Shown: positions 34,153-44,699 of the stretch, piece by piece
Layout: every line of letters begins with the position of its first letter
Numbering within the stretch: position 1 is the first letter of the stretch
Source: Hysterangium stoloniferum
Taxonomy: Eukaryota; Basidiomycota; Agaricomycetes; Hysterangiales; Hysterangiaceae
DNA length: 64,000 nt
Assembly: GCA_015178975.1 (NCBI GenBank)
Contig: WHVD01000291.1
Coordinates: 1-64,000, forward strand
Direction of reading: 5' to 3'
Position numbers and translations under genes: made by a program
Notes under the pieces: generated by a model
What the model was told of the DNA's origin: nothing
What the model saw: only the letters and a program-made list of their open reading frames with translations
The model's database searches: none

Positions 34153-34680
34153 ATGGACATTGCAGCCATTGTTGTCAAAGTTGCTGGCGATGCCGTCCCA
34201 GTACCTGGTATAAAGAGTGCAGCAACACTTGTTTTGGAGATTATGAGAGTTGTAAAGGTGGGCTGTCTGCATAAACACTACTTTTAGAGTTGGTATGGAT
34301 GATGATTGGCGAACATTAGGAAACCGGGGAGAGAAACGAGAGATTGAATACCCTTATCCAGACCACTGGCCGTCGCCTCGTTGCTTTCCACGATCAATTG
34401 AGGGAGAAGCGGGAGAATATCCCGGACAATTTCAAAGCGATATTAGAAGATTATCAGAAGTAGGAACTTGAAATCCACTGAGTAGCCGTAATTGACAAAT
34501 CACCCGACTGATTCAGTGCACTTGAGGACATTCTTGCCCTTGCACGCTCATACAAACCAGGGAATGGTTTCAGGGGACACTTCAAGTCTTGGATGCGACA
34601 ACGAGATAAATATATCGCAAAACTGGAAAGGCGATTAGGAGAAGCAGAGAAGGAGGCAATGGTGCGTCCCGCTAGTCACA
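34153..34680 (+). pseudogene. HeLo/MLKL-like N-terminal domain relic
   Basis: Exon 34153-34257 encodes a 35-residue start (MDIAAIVVKVAGDAVPVPGI onward), then an intron, then one frame with TTGRRLVAFHDQLREKRENI and DILALARSYKP. This pattern of a PVPG-type turn and long amphipathic helices recalls the four-helix N-terminal domains (HeLo, MLKL-NTD or Cbl-N type) of fungal signalling proteins with NACHT or kinase modules. Three in-frame stops (one TAG, two TGA) between about 34461 and 34515 break it. No downstream NTPase or kinase is seen. Assignment is from overall pattern and is tentative. Confidence 0.45.
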
Positions 34681-34710
34681 GTCAGAATCTGTGCTTATAC
34701 CTATTGGCTA

Positions 34711-34862
34711 CGCGATGTCCACAGCTTTCACTTCACATGAACAATCCTAATTTAGTAGACACCACACATAAAGTATATTTCCTAAAGCAGTCATCCGAAT
34801 TATGCCACCGAAACATGAAGAACCCCTCAAGAATCTCTGAAGTGAAAGCTGTGGACATCGCG
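34711..34862. mobile_element. Foldback with perfect 25-base inverted ends
   Basis: Arms 34711-34735 and 34838-34862 are perfect reverse complements (CGCGATGTCCACAGCTTTCA and five more bases). The 102 bases between them match the reverse complement of about 6150-6240, part of the 2.4 kb segment. Too short to code; MITE-like or the product of a local inverted duplication. Confidence 0.75.
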
Positions 34863-35160
34863 AAATATCTACTTTTACGAAGACCATTATTCTACATTTT
34901 GATTATATTCCAATCAGATCTGCGCAATTCAAGCGGGTTCCTGGTATATAACATGATTCCTCCCTGTCTTCACCATCCTACCGAGGCGGGGCAGCCGAAC
35001 GCTGTACATTGCAAATCTACTTGCAGTATCGGTCCGCTCATGCAAGGTGTGGACTTCGAGAACGTGGGTATTTCTGAAAAATGTCTCGTTGGGGCGGGCA
35101 GCGAAGCGGCGCCGAAAGTAAAAAAAAGGAAGGCTCGTAAACCAGAATAGAAGACATATA
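34740..35160 (+). repeat. Direct repeat with 39545-39960
   Basis: About 415 bases shared, including CTGCGCAATTCAAGCGGG and GGTATATAACAT. An ORF of 185 codons (34593-35150) crosses it but mixes repeat and HeLo-like DNA, so it is not treated as a gene. Confidence 0.7.
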
Positions 35161-35784
35161 TAAATAAATATGACTTGGGTTAGTCCATCTAAATGCAAGG
35201 GAGAAACGCAGATATCTACAAAACGTGCATTGCGTGTTTCCCATGCTTCCTGGACGCCAAGTCAGACAGTTACATTGTGAACTATCAACGCTTAAACGGC
35301 GCTTGTTCCGTGAGTGGAGGACCTGGAAGGCTAAACCGTGTACACCGATTTAGTATCTTGTAAGTCTGCGCACCGAACACACCAGTACTCACATCCCTCA
35401 TTGGTTCCATTTCGAAGGGAACAGTCTAAAAGGCGAGAAAATAACGCCAACATCAGCGGCTCCCAACTCGGCTGCGAACAAATGCGCATCAGCGTCTCCG
35501 GAGATGGTACATTTCAACCCCTTTCCAGTGTTTGTATCGAGAACCAGTCTCGCGATGAAAGCGCTGATGACGAGGGGAATATGGCCCTGCGACGTAGATG
35601 ATACACGATTAACTTGAGAAAGGCGATGTTGGGAATTGTCTTGTGGTGAAAGCGACTACTTCCATCTGTAACTGGTGCCAATTAAGCGGTGATATCGCGG
35701 ATTACAGCGCCCCTGTGAGGTGGTGTTAATACCGTAACTTATATAAGTACTGTGGTTCGCCGAGACTTACCTTCTCCAACTTGT

Positions 35785-36085
35785 GTGCTGCGCCGGTTGA
35801 GAAGAACGTACCGTACCCTGAGAACACACCAGAATGAGCCGGTACTGTGATGGCCGTCGTGATGCGAGGGATATACGCCAATCTGCACTTCAATGGCTAG
35901 ATTAAGCATAGCAACGCCAAGGGGGGCAAGGATAACCCACTCAGCATCACTCGTAGCAAACTGTAACCCATCCTCCCCCCTGATAACAGACGAATCGCCT
36001 CCCAGGATGCTCAGCACAGAGCCAGTCAATGGATCAAATACGTCGCCATCCTGCGTCGTCGGTTCTTCCGGGATCTCTGCGACCT
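35785..36085 (-). pseudogene. Exon-like fragment, unknown protein
   Basis: Minus-strand frame reads VAEIPEEPTTQDGDVFDPLT, GSVLSILGGDSSVIRGEDG and WVILAPLGVAMLNLAIEV, followed by a possible intron and a second piece. The mix of acidic linker and hydrophobic stretch looks like real coding sequence, but no family is recognised. Nothing before or after extends it clearly, so it is probably a captured fragment. Confidence 0.35.
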
Positions 36086-36469
36086 TTTGTCACTGGATGA
36101 CAGCGAGAGCGTAAATTAGACGACCTTGAATCTGCGGCGGAGGCGGGAGGCGGTACCAAGCACGTTTGGGTGTTGAGGAAATTACTTTTAAAGGTTTATG
36201 AGCTTTGTACTAACGACGACAAATATCTCAACCACGTGAAGTTGATGGTCAGACGAAAGGGCTATATCCTGAGGCTGCAGGATCTAGACGGAGGTACTCG
36301 ACCTCAAAAGGGATCGGAACTTCATTTTTGTGTGATGAGATCCTTGCTTATCTAGCTAGATCTGTATATCTAGGATCCTGGCCACCGACATACACCGAAC
36401 TTGTTACGCCGCCGAAAGACGCGTGTGTCATGTATTAAATTTCATCCAGTACTTCGAGATGGAGATGGG

Positions 36470-36518
36470 TCAGAGGGACTGTAAGAGTCTTATGCTTTAC
36501 TTATTGAGCTAGATAGGC
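36470..36518 (-). tRNA. tRNA-Lys-like 5' half
   Basis: Partial second copy with TAGCTCAATAAGTAAAGCAT and GACTCTTACAG, ending inside the presumed intron. About 80 bases on its 5' side are also shared with the 36742-36835 copy, so a larger unit was duplicated. Confidence 0.45.
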
Positions 36519-36741
36519 ATATTCATAGGATCCAAATCGTAATACGTACTGAACCACGACGCTATCGTTGCAACGAGTCAATATACCTTGGTCTATATAG
36601 TTCTGCATATTCATGTTTGGTACTCAATGGCTAGTTCTAATTCTTAAAAATATTTCACGCACTTGGAAAAAGATATATATATCTTATTCAATAGGAACTC
36701 GTGGTAGGAAGGAGTCCATTATTTGACAGGATAAATGTATA

Positions 36742-36835
36742 GCCTCCTGTGGGAGTTTAACCCACAGCCTTAAGACTCTTACCCAGTCAGAGAGACTGTA
36801 AGAGTCTTCTGCTCTACTGAATGGGCTAGAAGGGC
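36742..36835 (-). tRNA. tRNA-Lys(CTT)-like pseudogene or SINE head
   Basis: On the minus strand an acceptor-like GCCCTTC is followed by TAGCCCATTCAGTAGAGCA (box A region), an anticodon region GACTCTTA, about 22 extra bases where an intron would sit, TCTTAAGG, and a T arm GTGGGTTAAACTCCCAC (7-base loop, altered box B). The 3' acceptor strand lacks a base. It is likely a non-functional tRNA-Lys copy, possibly a SINE head. Confidence 0.5.
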
Positions 36836-38730
36836 ACTACTGATAAGACCTACATTCTAATAGATATTGAACAATGACGCCATAGTTGTAACGTTCTGCA
36901 TTCGAGTCCCCTATTTCTTTCCTGTATTACATTTGTGATACTGCACAGTACTTTTTTTGTACTAGTATTTGCAATGGCAAAAGGATAAATTCACAAGGCT
37001 ATGTCAATATATCTTGGGCTGAAAATTTTAAACTTCTACATAGTTGTGTATGCATGCTTGGTACCTAATGGCAAGTAGAGTTGCTCCAACCACTACCGTG
37101 ACCGCCGCCATGCCATCGGCTTTGTGACATCTGCACTAACGTTCCATCCATAAAATATTTGGCAACTAAAACGAATCAAGTGGATGAGGGATGAGGGATG
37201 CGGAACAAATGAGGATGAGGAGAACACGTTTTTGAAGGGGCTAGGTGCTAGAAAAGAAGCAAATGGTCGTTTCATTGGCGCTGCACGCTTATCTACCACT
37301 GGGGCTACGGAATCGTTGAGACGTGTGAATCAGGGTGATGATGCATGCACAGTCGGGCTTACAAGTCTATTGATGATCCCCTTCATGTGGCAAACACACA
37401 CAGGCGTTGGCTGACACGACCAGATCCCTACAACTCCGACTCATTTCAACGTCGGGCTTACAGGGCGAGTTTATAGCCAAATTAAAGAAGATAAATACTA
37501 GTCCTCAGTAAATTATTATTGAGTATGAAGTTTGAGGTCGTGGTAGCCACACCGATGGCCCAAACTAAAGAACGAGAACTAAACAAAAGCTTAAAGAAGG
37601 CTAAAACGCAGACACACTAAGCGATGGTCACGAGATCTTGGGCTTTCTCCTTCATTTTCGTGATCTAATTTGGCGTTTAAAATTCGAATCATAGCACGGA
37701 TCATGACATTAGGAGGTTTAGCAAAAGAATCGCGTTCTGCTTCATCTTGATAACGTACAACGAACTAAGTCGCACACTTTCACATGACTCTAATTCCGTT
37801 TAATATGTATAACAGTAGCCCAGAACTCAATCCCGTATCGGAAGCCCTAAGTATCCGTCTATATCCACAACAGGAGCAGTGGTGATCCGCCTAATAATAG
37901 TTCGCCAAGTTGCTGCTAATACAGTAGGACGAAGGACCTCTCGAGCACAGGTTAGGAGAACATGAACGGCCGATTCGGTAGCAAGTGGACCTATTAATTA
38001 CTTAGTTTTAATTTTGTGTACCCCATTGTTGTATTGTTTCGTCGAAACACACTGAGAGTATCTAATGTGACCTTAAATTCGGAGCGGAATGTACACTGCA
38101 GAACTTCTTTTATCAAGGAACAGTTTCTCAAAGCTTAATCGAAAGCCCTAAGTGATTTTACGAGCTGGAAAAATGATTTATTACACCGTCCCTTCAGACT
38201 TTCATCATTCTACAGGTGACTAACTGTTATTTCAGCCCATTTGATTTTAGAATCACTTCGGGTAGAAATTGGATCCCCATTCGGAAAACTCAATTAGACA
38301 CCTTTTTTCCCCTTCTCGTAAACTGACACCCCTGTCTTTCTTTTGCATAATAAACCCCTTTTTTGATTTTTTTATCCGCTTTCCGGAATAATTCTAGACC
38401 ATCATTGGCCGAGACCCTTGCATTGCATACACGAGCCCACTGATTGACAGGACCCTAAAACCTCCATGACGACAGACCAGAATAGAGGCACTACAAAGCT
38501 TATAAAGGCTTCTTATGGTTGTTTCTCTTTTCTATCCACGTAGTGTTCACTTTGCTACCTTCCGCTGATGTCTCTCCCGTAGCTTACCATGCATGGGGCC
38601 AGTATCGTATTGGAAGTAGTTGGATATTGGTCGTGATTCATAGCCATTACTGACTAGATAATTCTGTCCCAGTCTTGAGTTTCTACGGAGGGCATTGCGA
38701 TGAGTGGGGTCAATGTGTCTGATATTCTTC

Positions 38731-39470
38731 CTACTATTTTGGGGTCTACTTGTTGTTGGGTCGCAGGCTTTTGCTTTTGTCCACAATACCTGGGGGCAGT
38801 GTCGTGTCATCATCTGGTTGTGTGTAGCTAACTCTTGGGATGCCATTGTCTGCCATACAATGGTGTCACAAGAGCTTTAGTGGCAAACACAGGTACCCCA
38901 GGATTTCGCGTATATATAGATGTAACTGTTATGAAGCCCCGTATCTCGCATTGTGTTAGTATTATTAGGTGGCACTCTACCGTAGGAGGCTACAGTGCCT
39001 GGTCATTGAAGGTCGGTCATGGCTGCGGGTATGACGCCCAATATATATGTGTGTGACAGTCAATGTGACTGTGATTAGAACAGAGGATGTTGATGGGGGC
39101 AAAAGAAATATTCGTTTGCCTGATTTTGGATTCGATCGTCCCTAGTGCATATAGAAGTATATGCGGTGTCTCTCTTCCTCAACATTTTGGTGTCTACTTG
39201 TTGTTGAGTCGCAGGCTTTTGCTTTTGTCCACAATACCTGGGGGGTTGTGTGTAGCTAATTCTTGGGATGTCATTGTCTGCCATACAATGGTGTCACAAG
39301 AGCTTTAGTGGCAAACACAGGTACCCCAGGATTTCGCGTATCTACGGATGTAACTGTTATGAAGCCCTGTGTCTCGCGTTGTGTCAGTATTATTAGGTGG
39401 CACTCTACCGTAGGAGGCTACACTTCCTGGCCGTTGAAGGTCGGTCATGGCTGCGGGTATGCCTCACATA
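38731..39470 (+). repeat. Tandem ~300-base duplication within the third copy
   Basis: 38731-39032 and 39181-39470 both match one stretch of copies 1 and 2 (about 6300-6590, inverted). Both units keep GTCTACTTGTTGTTG and GGTACCCCAGGATTTCGCGT. The 150 bases between them are unique here. Confidence 0.7.
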
Positions 39471-39642
39471 ACCATACCTGAACAAACAACATCCCCCCAT
39501 ATTTTCTGTGTCTCTAGGGATTATGGTTTCATAATTATGGACAATGCCTAATATAGTAGACACCACAAAAATATTTCCAAAGCAGTCATACGAATTAAGG
39601 CGCTGAAACGTGAAGAACCCCTGAGCCTCTCTGAGAGTGAAA

Positions 39643-40877
39643 GCTATGAAAGAACATCACAGAATATCTACTTTGCGAAGACCATTATTCTCATATTTTG
39701 ATTAAATTTTTAATCACATCTGCGCAATTCAAGCGGGCTCCTGGTATATAACATCATTCTTCACCATCCAACCGAGGTAGGGCAGCCGACCAATGTACAT
39801 TGCAATTCTACTTGTAGTATCGATCAACTCAAGGTTCGGCCTGAAATGACGTAAGGATTTATGAAAAATATCTCTTTGGGGTCTGGTGGCGAAGCGGGGC
39901 CGAAAAGTAAAATGAAGGAAGACTCGATGTAAACCAGAAAAGAAGACATGTAGGGAGGGTCACTGAAGGTGATTGTGTCGTAACTGTATGGAAAACACAA
40001 CACAATAATTAAGACAAGCATCGTACTCGCCGTGTAAGGAACATCATCAAAGTGGGAAGATCAGTAAGTATGCTGGCCATATTGTCTAGAGCCATCTAGG
40101 AGAGCTAGCTAGCTCGGCTAGACACGGCTAGACACACAAGCTACTCTTGCGATATCCCTATTTACTAGTCGGTATAAAAGCTTACTATATATATAGGGAG
40201 GCTAGGGAGGCTAGAGAGTCTACATAACTGATGAAGGATTATTATTTAATAAATCCTTCATATGTCATGGATAAGCTTCATATGAGTAAATATTTCTCAC
40301 TGGGTTCTCTTTGCCTTGACGTTTTGTATGAGCTGAGTCATAAACAGCAAGCTGCAGCAGCCTTATATACTTCACTGCAGAGATTTCAGCTTGTAACGGT
40401 CTCATGGAGCGCCTAGCACAATGTAAAAATGAAATAATATAGGATATGTGTACTAATATGGATGGACCTCTAAATCTCGCCCGACTGCGACTCGAGTAAG
40501 GGTAAGCCATTGAAGTCTAAGATCAGGCCATTTTATTGGTCATTGATAGTTAATATCCTATACTCATCCACATACCGCATGAAATAGTTCCACAAATAAT
40601 GAGTTAACAGATATAGTGACATATCGGTGCTGTTGTAGACTGGATGTCATTCATAGGTACAACATATTATACTCGCTGCAAACCTTTATATAATTTGATA
40701 TGCATGTCACATCACCCCTTATATATGTGATAATGTAATAGTACCACAGTTCATTTTGGATCTGGTCCATCAGCATGGAAAGCCTCCATGATTGAAAGTA
40801 TTTGTACTAGATGGATCGTGCAGAGCTTCGGCCATGACATTTAACCTGAGTGAAACATGCTTCATCCCAGTTGGCAC
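39643..40877. mobile_element. 1.2 kb insertion in the third copy
   Basis: Interrupts the segment between the bases equivalent to about 6150 and 6145. Its left 310 bases also occur at 34840-35160. It includes a TATAAAAGC box near 40176 and a small hairpin near 40229-40260 (ATGAAGGATT arms). No transposase or clear terminal repeat was found. Confidence 0.55.
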
Positions 40878-41137
40878 GGAGCTCGTGACTAAATCATTGG
40901 GTGAAAGTGAACCTCACCACACCAGCTGAATGGTCTGAAACTAATGTGTGATTGCAAAGTGGTCTGTGCATTCAAAGACACAGTTCTTCATATGAACAAA
41001 GGCTTGTCGTCATGTAAGCACCATCGTGGCCAAATTGAGGAAGAGTGGTAACAATATTAATTTGGCGCTGCCATCTGTACTGTCGGTTCAGAATTACTAC
41101 TACTACATAATTGACGTTTATTTTTATAATATGTTAG

Positions 41138-41315
41138 AATATAGGGCTGTGTGAGCATGCATAAGGTGCCACACCGGCAATTTGCCACCCTATTGTTCTT
41201 TTGAGTTTGGCTAAACCCTTTGTTGCCATACGTCTATTGTTCTCAAGCCGTATATAACGAGTATATATTTCTTGTACTTACGCTATCCATTTGCCTCCTA
41301 CGAGACACAGAGGGT
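41138..41315. mobile_element. Solo-LTR-like insert
   Basis: Begins TGTTAGAATAT, like the insert at 42813, contains a TATATAACGAG box, and appears to end in CA near 41314. It separates the forward 8430-8540 segment from the inverted ISWI piece. No target duplication was found, so the call rests on the TG...CA ends and the shared start. Confidence 0.4.
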
Positions 41316-41325
41316 CAAACGGAAA

Positions 41326-42406
41326 TTCGTCTGCCAGAATAGCATTGAGACCGTTATGATGCAGCGAAACCATCCAGTTCAGCCCTTGAATCTGATAGTC
41401 ACGCATTTTCCCTCCGTGAATGACTGGTGCCAAGTATTAGTGTCATAGACAGGATAAAAATATGCATGATACACGTGCATGGTGGCGAGTCCTCAAAGAC
41501 AAATGGTTGATCATCGCTTTCAACCGCCCGCTCTCCACCTTTCAACATTTCTTCGTCCTCTTCCTTTTCACTTTTCCGATGTTGTTTGTCATTTTCAGCG
41601 CTACAAATGTAACAGAAAAATCAATCGCGTCGAACACGTGTAGAACACAATGCACAAGTACTTACGTAGCCTTTTTCCGCCGACGACCTTTTGGCATAGG
41701 CTGCGCGTCCATCAGCGCTGCATACTCAGGATCTCGGGCGCGCTGCAAACAAGTCAGAGAGTAAAACAGGAGTCATAAAACCAGTACTAACGAACCTTTA
41801 CATCTACAAAATGACGGAAAAGATCTGTCTGTCCAAGCAGGTATGAGTATCGCTTGATAGAATCCGTAATCTATCCGAAGCGCGTCAATAAGTCACGTCC
41901 AAAATACCTTCGCCTTATCCATTTATTTCCTGTTATTAACAAGTTCTCCCTCTTGACCCGTCCTGACACTCCGCTTCTGCCGCTTTTCGGCTGCTTGAAC
42001 CTGTTGGGTGACCCGGAATGGTGACACTGGCTCATCCGGAAACTGGGAGAAAAACGCGACAAGTGCGATTAATTTAGAGCCATGAATACAACAACATATA
42101 GCGCCATATTTTTTCTTACCCCTTCCGGTGCCTCCAAATCAGATTCCAATTCGTCCATTTTGCTTTCTTGGCCCTCAATGGCCGAGTGCAAGCTTAGGTC
42201 CTCATACGGACGTTCGCTCACCTAATAAAATATCAAGTTAAAAAACAGAAAACACGTATGTAACGTGAAAAAAGAATTTACCTGACGGGAGATATCATTA
42301 CTATCGGGAATTACATCACTTCATCTTCGAGAGCAGGGGGCGGAGTCTGTATCAATGAAATTAGATTGCCTGGTACCACTTACTAGATAGTACTACGTAC
42401 GCTCAT
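41326..42406 (-). pseudogene. ISWI-type SNF2 ATPase, copy 3, 5' fragment
   Basis: Reverse-oriented exons 1 to part of 8 of the same ISWI gene, from ATG at 42406 down to the sequence for NGLNGILAD just before Walker A. Exon 2 has lost 6 and then 7 bases, so the frame is broken. It keeps the 22 bases of exon 6 that copy 2 lacks, so that deletion is specific to copy 2. Introns are present, so it arose from DNA, not from a transcript. Confidence 0.85.
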
Positions 42407-42544
42407 ATTTATGAAAAGTATTTGGTCGCGGTTGATGACGGGCGTGCTAGTGGAAGAGGAGAGGAATTTATCAGGCTGTGACAGATGTGACAGCTCATCA
42501 GGTGGCGGACTTAAAGACCCTTCAATATAGATCTTAAAAATTCT

Positions 42545-44294
42545 GGGGAACTTTACAGGAGTATCTTGGATGAAGACCTCCAAAACAGCATCAGGTATTA
42601 CCAGTTGGATCCTGCTAAAATCATCTTTCAGCAGGATAATGATCCAAAACATACCTGCAAAAAGGCAAAGGAATGGTTTGAAAATAATGGAATGACTGTC
42701 CTACCATGGCCTGCCGAATCCCCAGACCTCAATCCAATTGAGCATCTATGGGATTACTTGAAGAGAAAGCTGGCACAGTATGCCACTGCACTGAGTGAGA
42801 TTCTGGAGTTGTTGTTAGAATATGAGTATATACATATCTCGTGTTGCAACTGTATAGATTCAACTGGTTAACATCATGTGATAGTTATTATTAGATAGTT
42901 CCTGAGCAGATAGTCTTACAGATCAGTGCACAGACCATCTAGTACAGTATATAGTTAGTCCAGTTGAGGGGTAGAAACCTCAACTGGAAGCCCAGCTATA
43001 TCACTGGTTTATATTCTACACCACTCTATCTAAGATACTTAGTACCTAGATAGAGAGTCTCAAACTGTGATTCCCCGGCTTGCAGTTTATCCTAATATGT
43101 TAGAATTAAGGCGCAGGTATGTGTCAGTATGTTGTGGACACAAACAAAAGGCATTAGTATTACTAAGCAGCTATACAGTAGTTACTTATTTATTTACAAA
43201 AGAATGCAAGATTACTAATTATATATATCATATTTCAACACAATCCCTTAATCGAAGCATTTGAACAGAGGTCGTGAACTGAGTGATGCCTTACACACAT
43301 AAGGGCTTGCACAAACCATCTCCAATGTTCAGAACTGGAGCCATTCCCAGCGATCGAAAGTGTGATCCAAAAGATTGTTTGGTGCAAAATCGAGATCCAG
43401 ATGGGGGTTAAGCAAGGCGATGTCAATGTGGAATAATGAACAATGAATTGGAAAAGAAAATATGGGTAATCCAATTATCACCTGTAAATACGCAGAACAG
43501 CTATAGCCAGAACGCTGCGTGATCACTTTGAGATCAATGGCAAATTCGAATGGATCTTCAAATGACCAATGGCTTGACGACAATGCCAGCCAGTAAGTGC
43601 TCCTCACAATGAGCTCTGTGTTTTCTTTGAAAAATGCACGAACCAATTTTAGGGGGGGTGAACCAGGCGGTTGAGTTTCCGAACTGTTGATGATATCCCA
43701 TTTCAAATAAGTGGTCGACGCCAATTTAGTATAGTGAAAGAATGAAAAAGTGGAAAATATGGCTAAAAAAAAAAGCCTAGTGCCAGACAATAAAGTCAGT
43801 GCACTCTCAGTGTTCAAAACACACCAAACAGATACTGTGGAGCCCTTCCCACGAGGATCTACGAATCCTGCAAGTTCACTGTATCACTCCAGAGCCCTTC
43901 CCGTGCGAATACTGCAGCTTCTATGCCCTTCTATACGGCCACCTAAAAAGATATGATGAGTAACTACTTGAAGGAACGAAAATGCGCAGCAATGAATCCA
44001 AACGATAAGTCTGTGGGGCCCATAACCTGTTAGAATTAAGGCGCAGGTATGCATCAGTACATCATGGATGCAATCAAAAAGTGTTAGTATTACTAAGCAG
44101 CTATACAGTAGTTACTTATTTCTTTACAAAAGAATGCAAGATTACTAATTATATATCATATTTCAACAGTTGTGGGAGAGGATAGAGAAGGAGTGGGAAG
44201 ATATACCAGCTTCTGAGTGTCAGAAGTTAATTGAAAGCATGTCAAGGAGGGTTGAGGCAGTCATAAAGGCCAAGGGAGGGTATACCAAGTACTG
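42545..44294 (+). pseudogene. Tc1/mariner transposase split by an LTR element
   Basis: The 5' piece (42545-42812) encodes DEDLQNSIRYYQLDPAKIIF, QQDNDPKHT with the second catalytic Asp, and ESPDLNPIEHLW with the Glu 34 residues later, a DD34E spacing. The 3' piece (44169 onward) encodes WERIEKEWEDIP, CQKLIESM and AVIKAKGGYTKY, the usual C-terminus. The break is exactly the insertion at 42813-44168. The N-terminal DNA-binding domain and first Asp are missing because the element starts abruptly at the end of ISWI copy 3. It is dead. Confidence 0.9.
42813..44168. mobile_element. LTR element inserted in the Tc1 transposase
   Basis: A 1356-base insert with TGTTAGAAT at its left end and TTCAACA at its right end, flanked by the 5-base target duplication GTTGT (42808-42812 and 44169-44173). 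Inside, a 143-base direct repeat lies at 43098-43240 and 44028-44168, both beginning TGTTAGAATTAAGGCGCAGG, around 787 internal bases. The first 285 bases (42813-43097) are not repeated on the right. It may be a short non-autonomous LTR element with a longer left LTR, or a nested pair. No gag or pol. A minus frame (43329-43817, 162 codons) inside is of unknown origin. Confidence 0.8.
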
Positions 44295-44298
44295 CAGA

Positions 44299-44600
44299 TG
44301 CTCATCCAGGATGAACAGCTGCATACCTGCAACACTTGCAGCTTCGGTGCTAAAGTTGCATGTGTACAGGTGTTCATCCTGGATGAACAGCTGCATACAC
44401 ACAACACCTGCAGCTTTGGTGCTAAAGTTGTGTGTGAACAGGTGTTCATCCTGGATGAACAGCTGCATACAAGCAACACCCACAGCTTCAGTGCTAGATA
44501 AAAGTTGCGTGTGCACAGTTGTTCATCCTGGATAAACACCTCCATACACGCAAATTCCATGCTAGAGTAAACGTTGCATGCATACAGCTGTTCATCCTGC
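44299..44600 (+). repeat. Minisatellite, ~72-base units
   Basis: Four units and a partial fifth, each starting TGTTCATCCTGGATGAACAG or a variant, followed by a TGCATAC, an ACACCTGCAGC and a GTGCTAAAGTTG segment. The unit start is self-complementary (TTCATCC/GGATGAA). It directly follows the transposase C-terminus, where the Tc1 terminal repeat should be, and may have grown from it. Confidence 0.8.
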
Positions 44601-44699
44601 TCCCTAGATGCCCTACCCTATGTAAAAGGGATCTGGTCCCTAGATGACACCCTACCAGACCCATATAACCCTAAACCCTAAGAGTCGCACGGGCCCTAC

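Larger units (their letters stand above)
36933..42544 (-). repeat. Third, inverted and broken copy of the duplicated block
   Basis: 36933-39642 is the reverse complement of about 8387-6150; 40878-41015 that of about 6145-6005; 41016-41131 is forward-oriented 8430-8540; 41326-42544 is the reverse complement of about 9867-8640. Insertions lie at 39643-40877 and 41138-41315. It is more diverged from copies 1 and 2 than they are from each other, so it is older. Confidence 0.85.

Noticed and set aside
34593..35150. 185-codon plus frame
   Set aside because: It joins HeLo-like relic, a foldback and a dispersed repeat, so it is a chance fusion frame.
37184..37414. 76-codon frame conserved in all three copies of the 2.4 kb segment
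   Set aside because: DNA similarity of the copies is high across non-coding parts too, and no start context, intron or family supports it as a gene. Kept only as a note.
43098..44168. Simple complete LTR element bounded by the 143-base repeats alone
   Set aside because: The bases flanking these repeats give no target duplication; the duplication found lies outside, at 42808-42812 and 44169-44173.
44220..44560. Cys-rich repeat peptides on both strands
   Set aside because: They are translations of the 72-base minisatellite after the Tc1 C-terminus.
44670..44690. Interstitial telomere repeat (CCCTAAACCCTAA)
   Set aside because: Only about two units, which chance explains easily.
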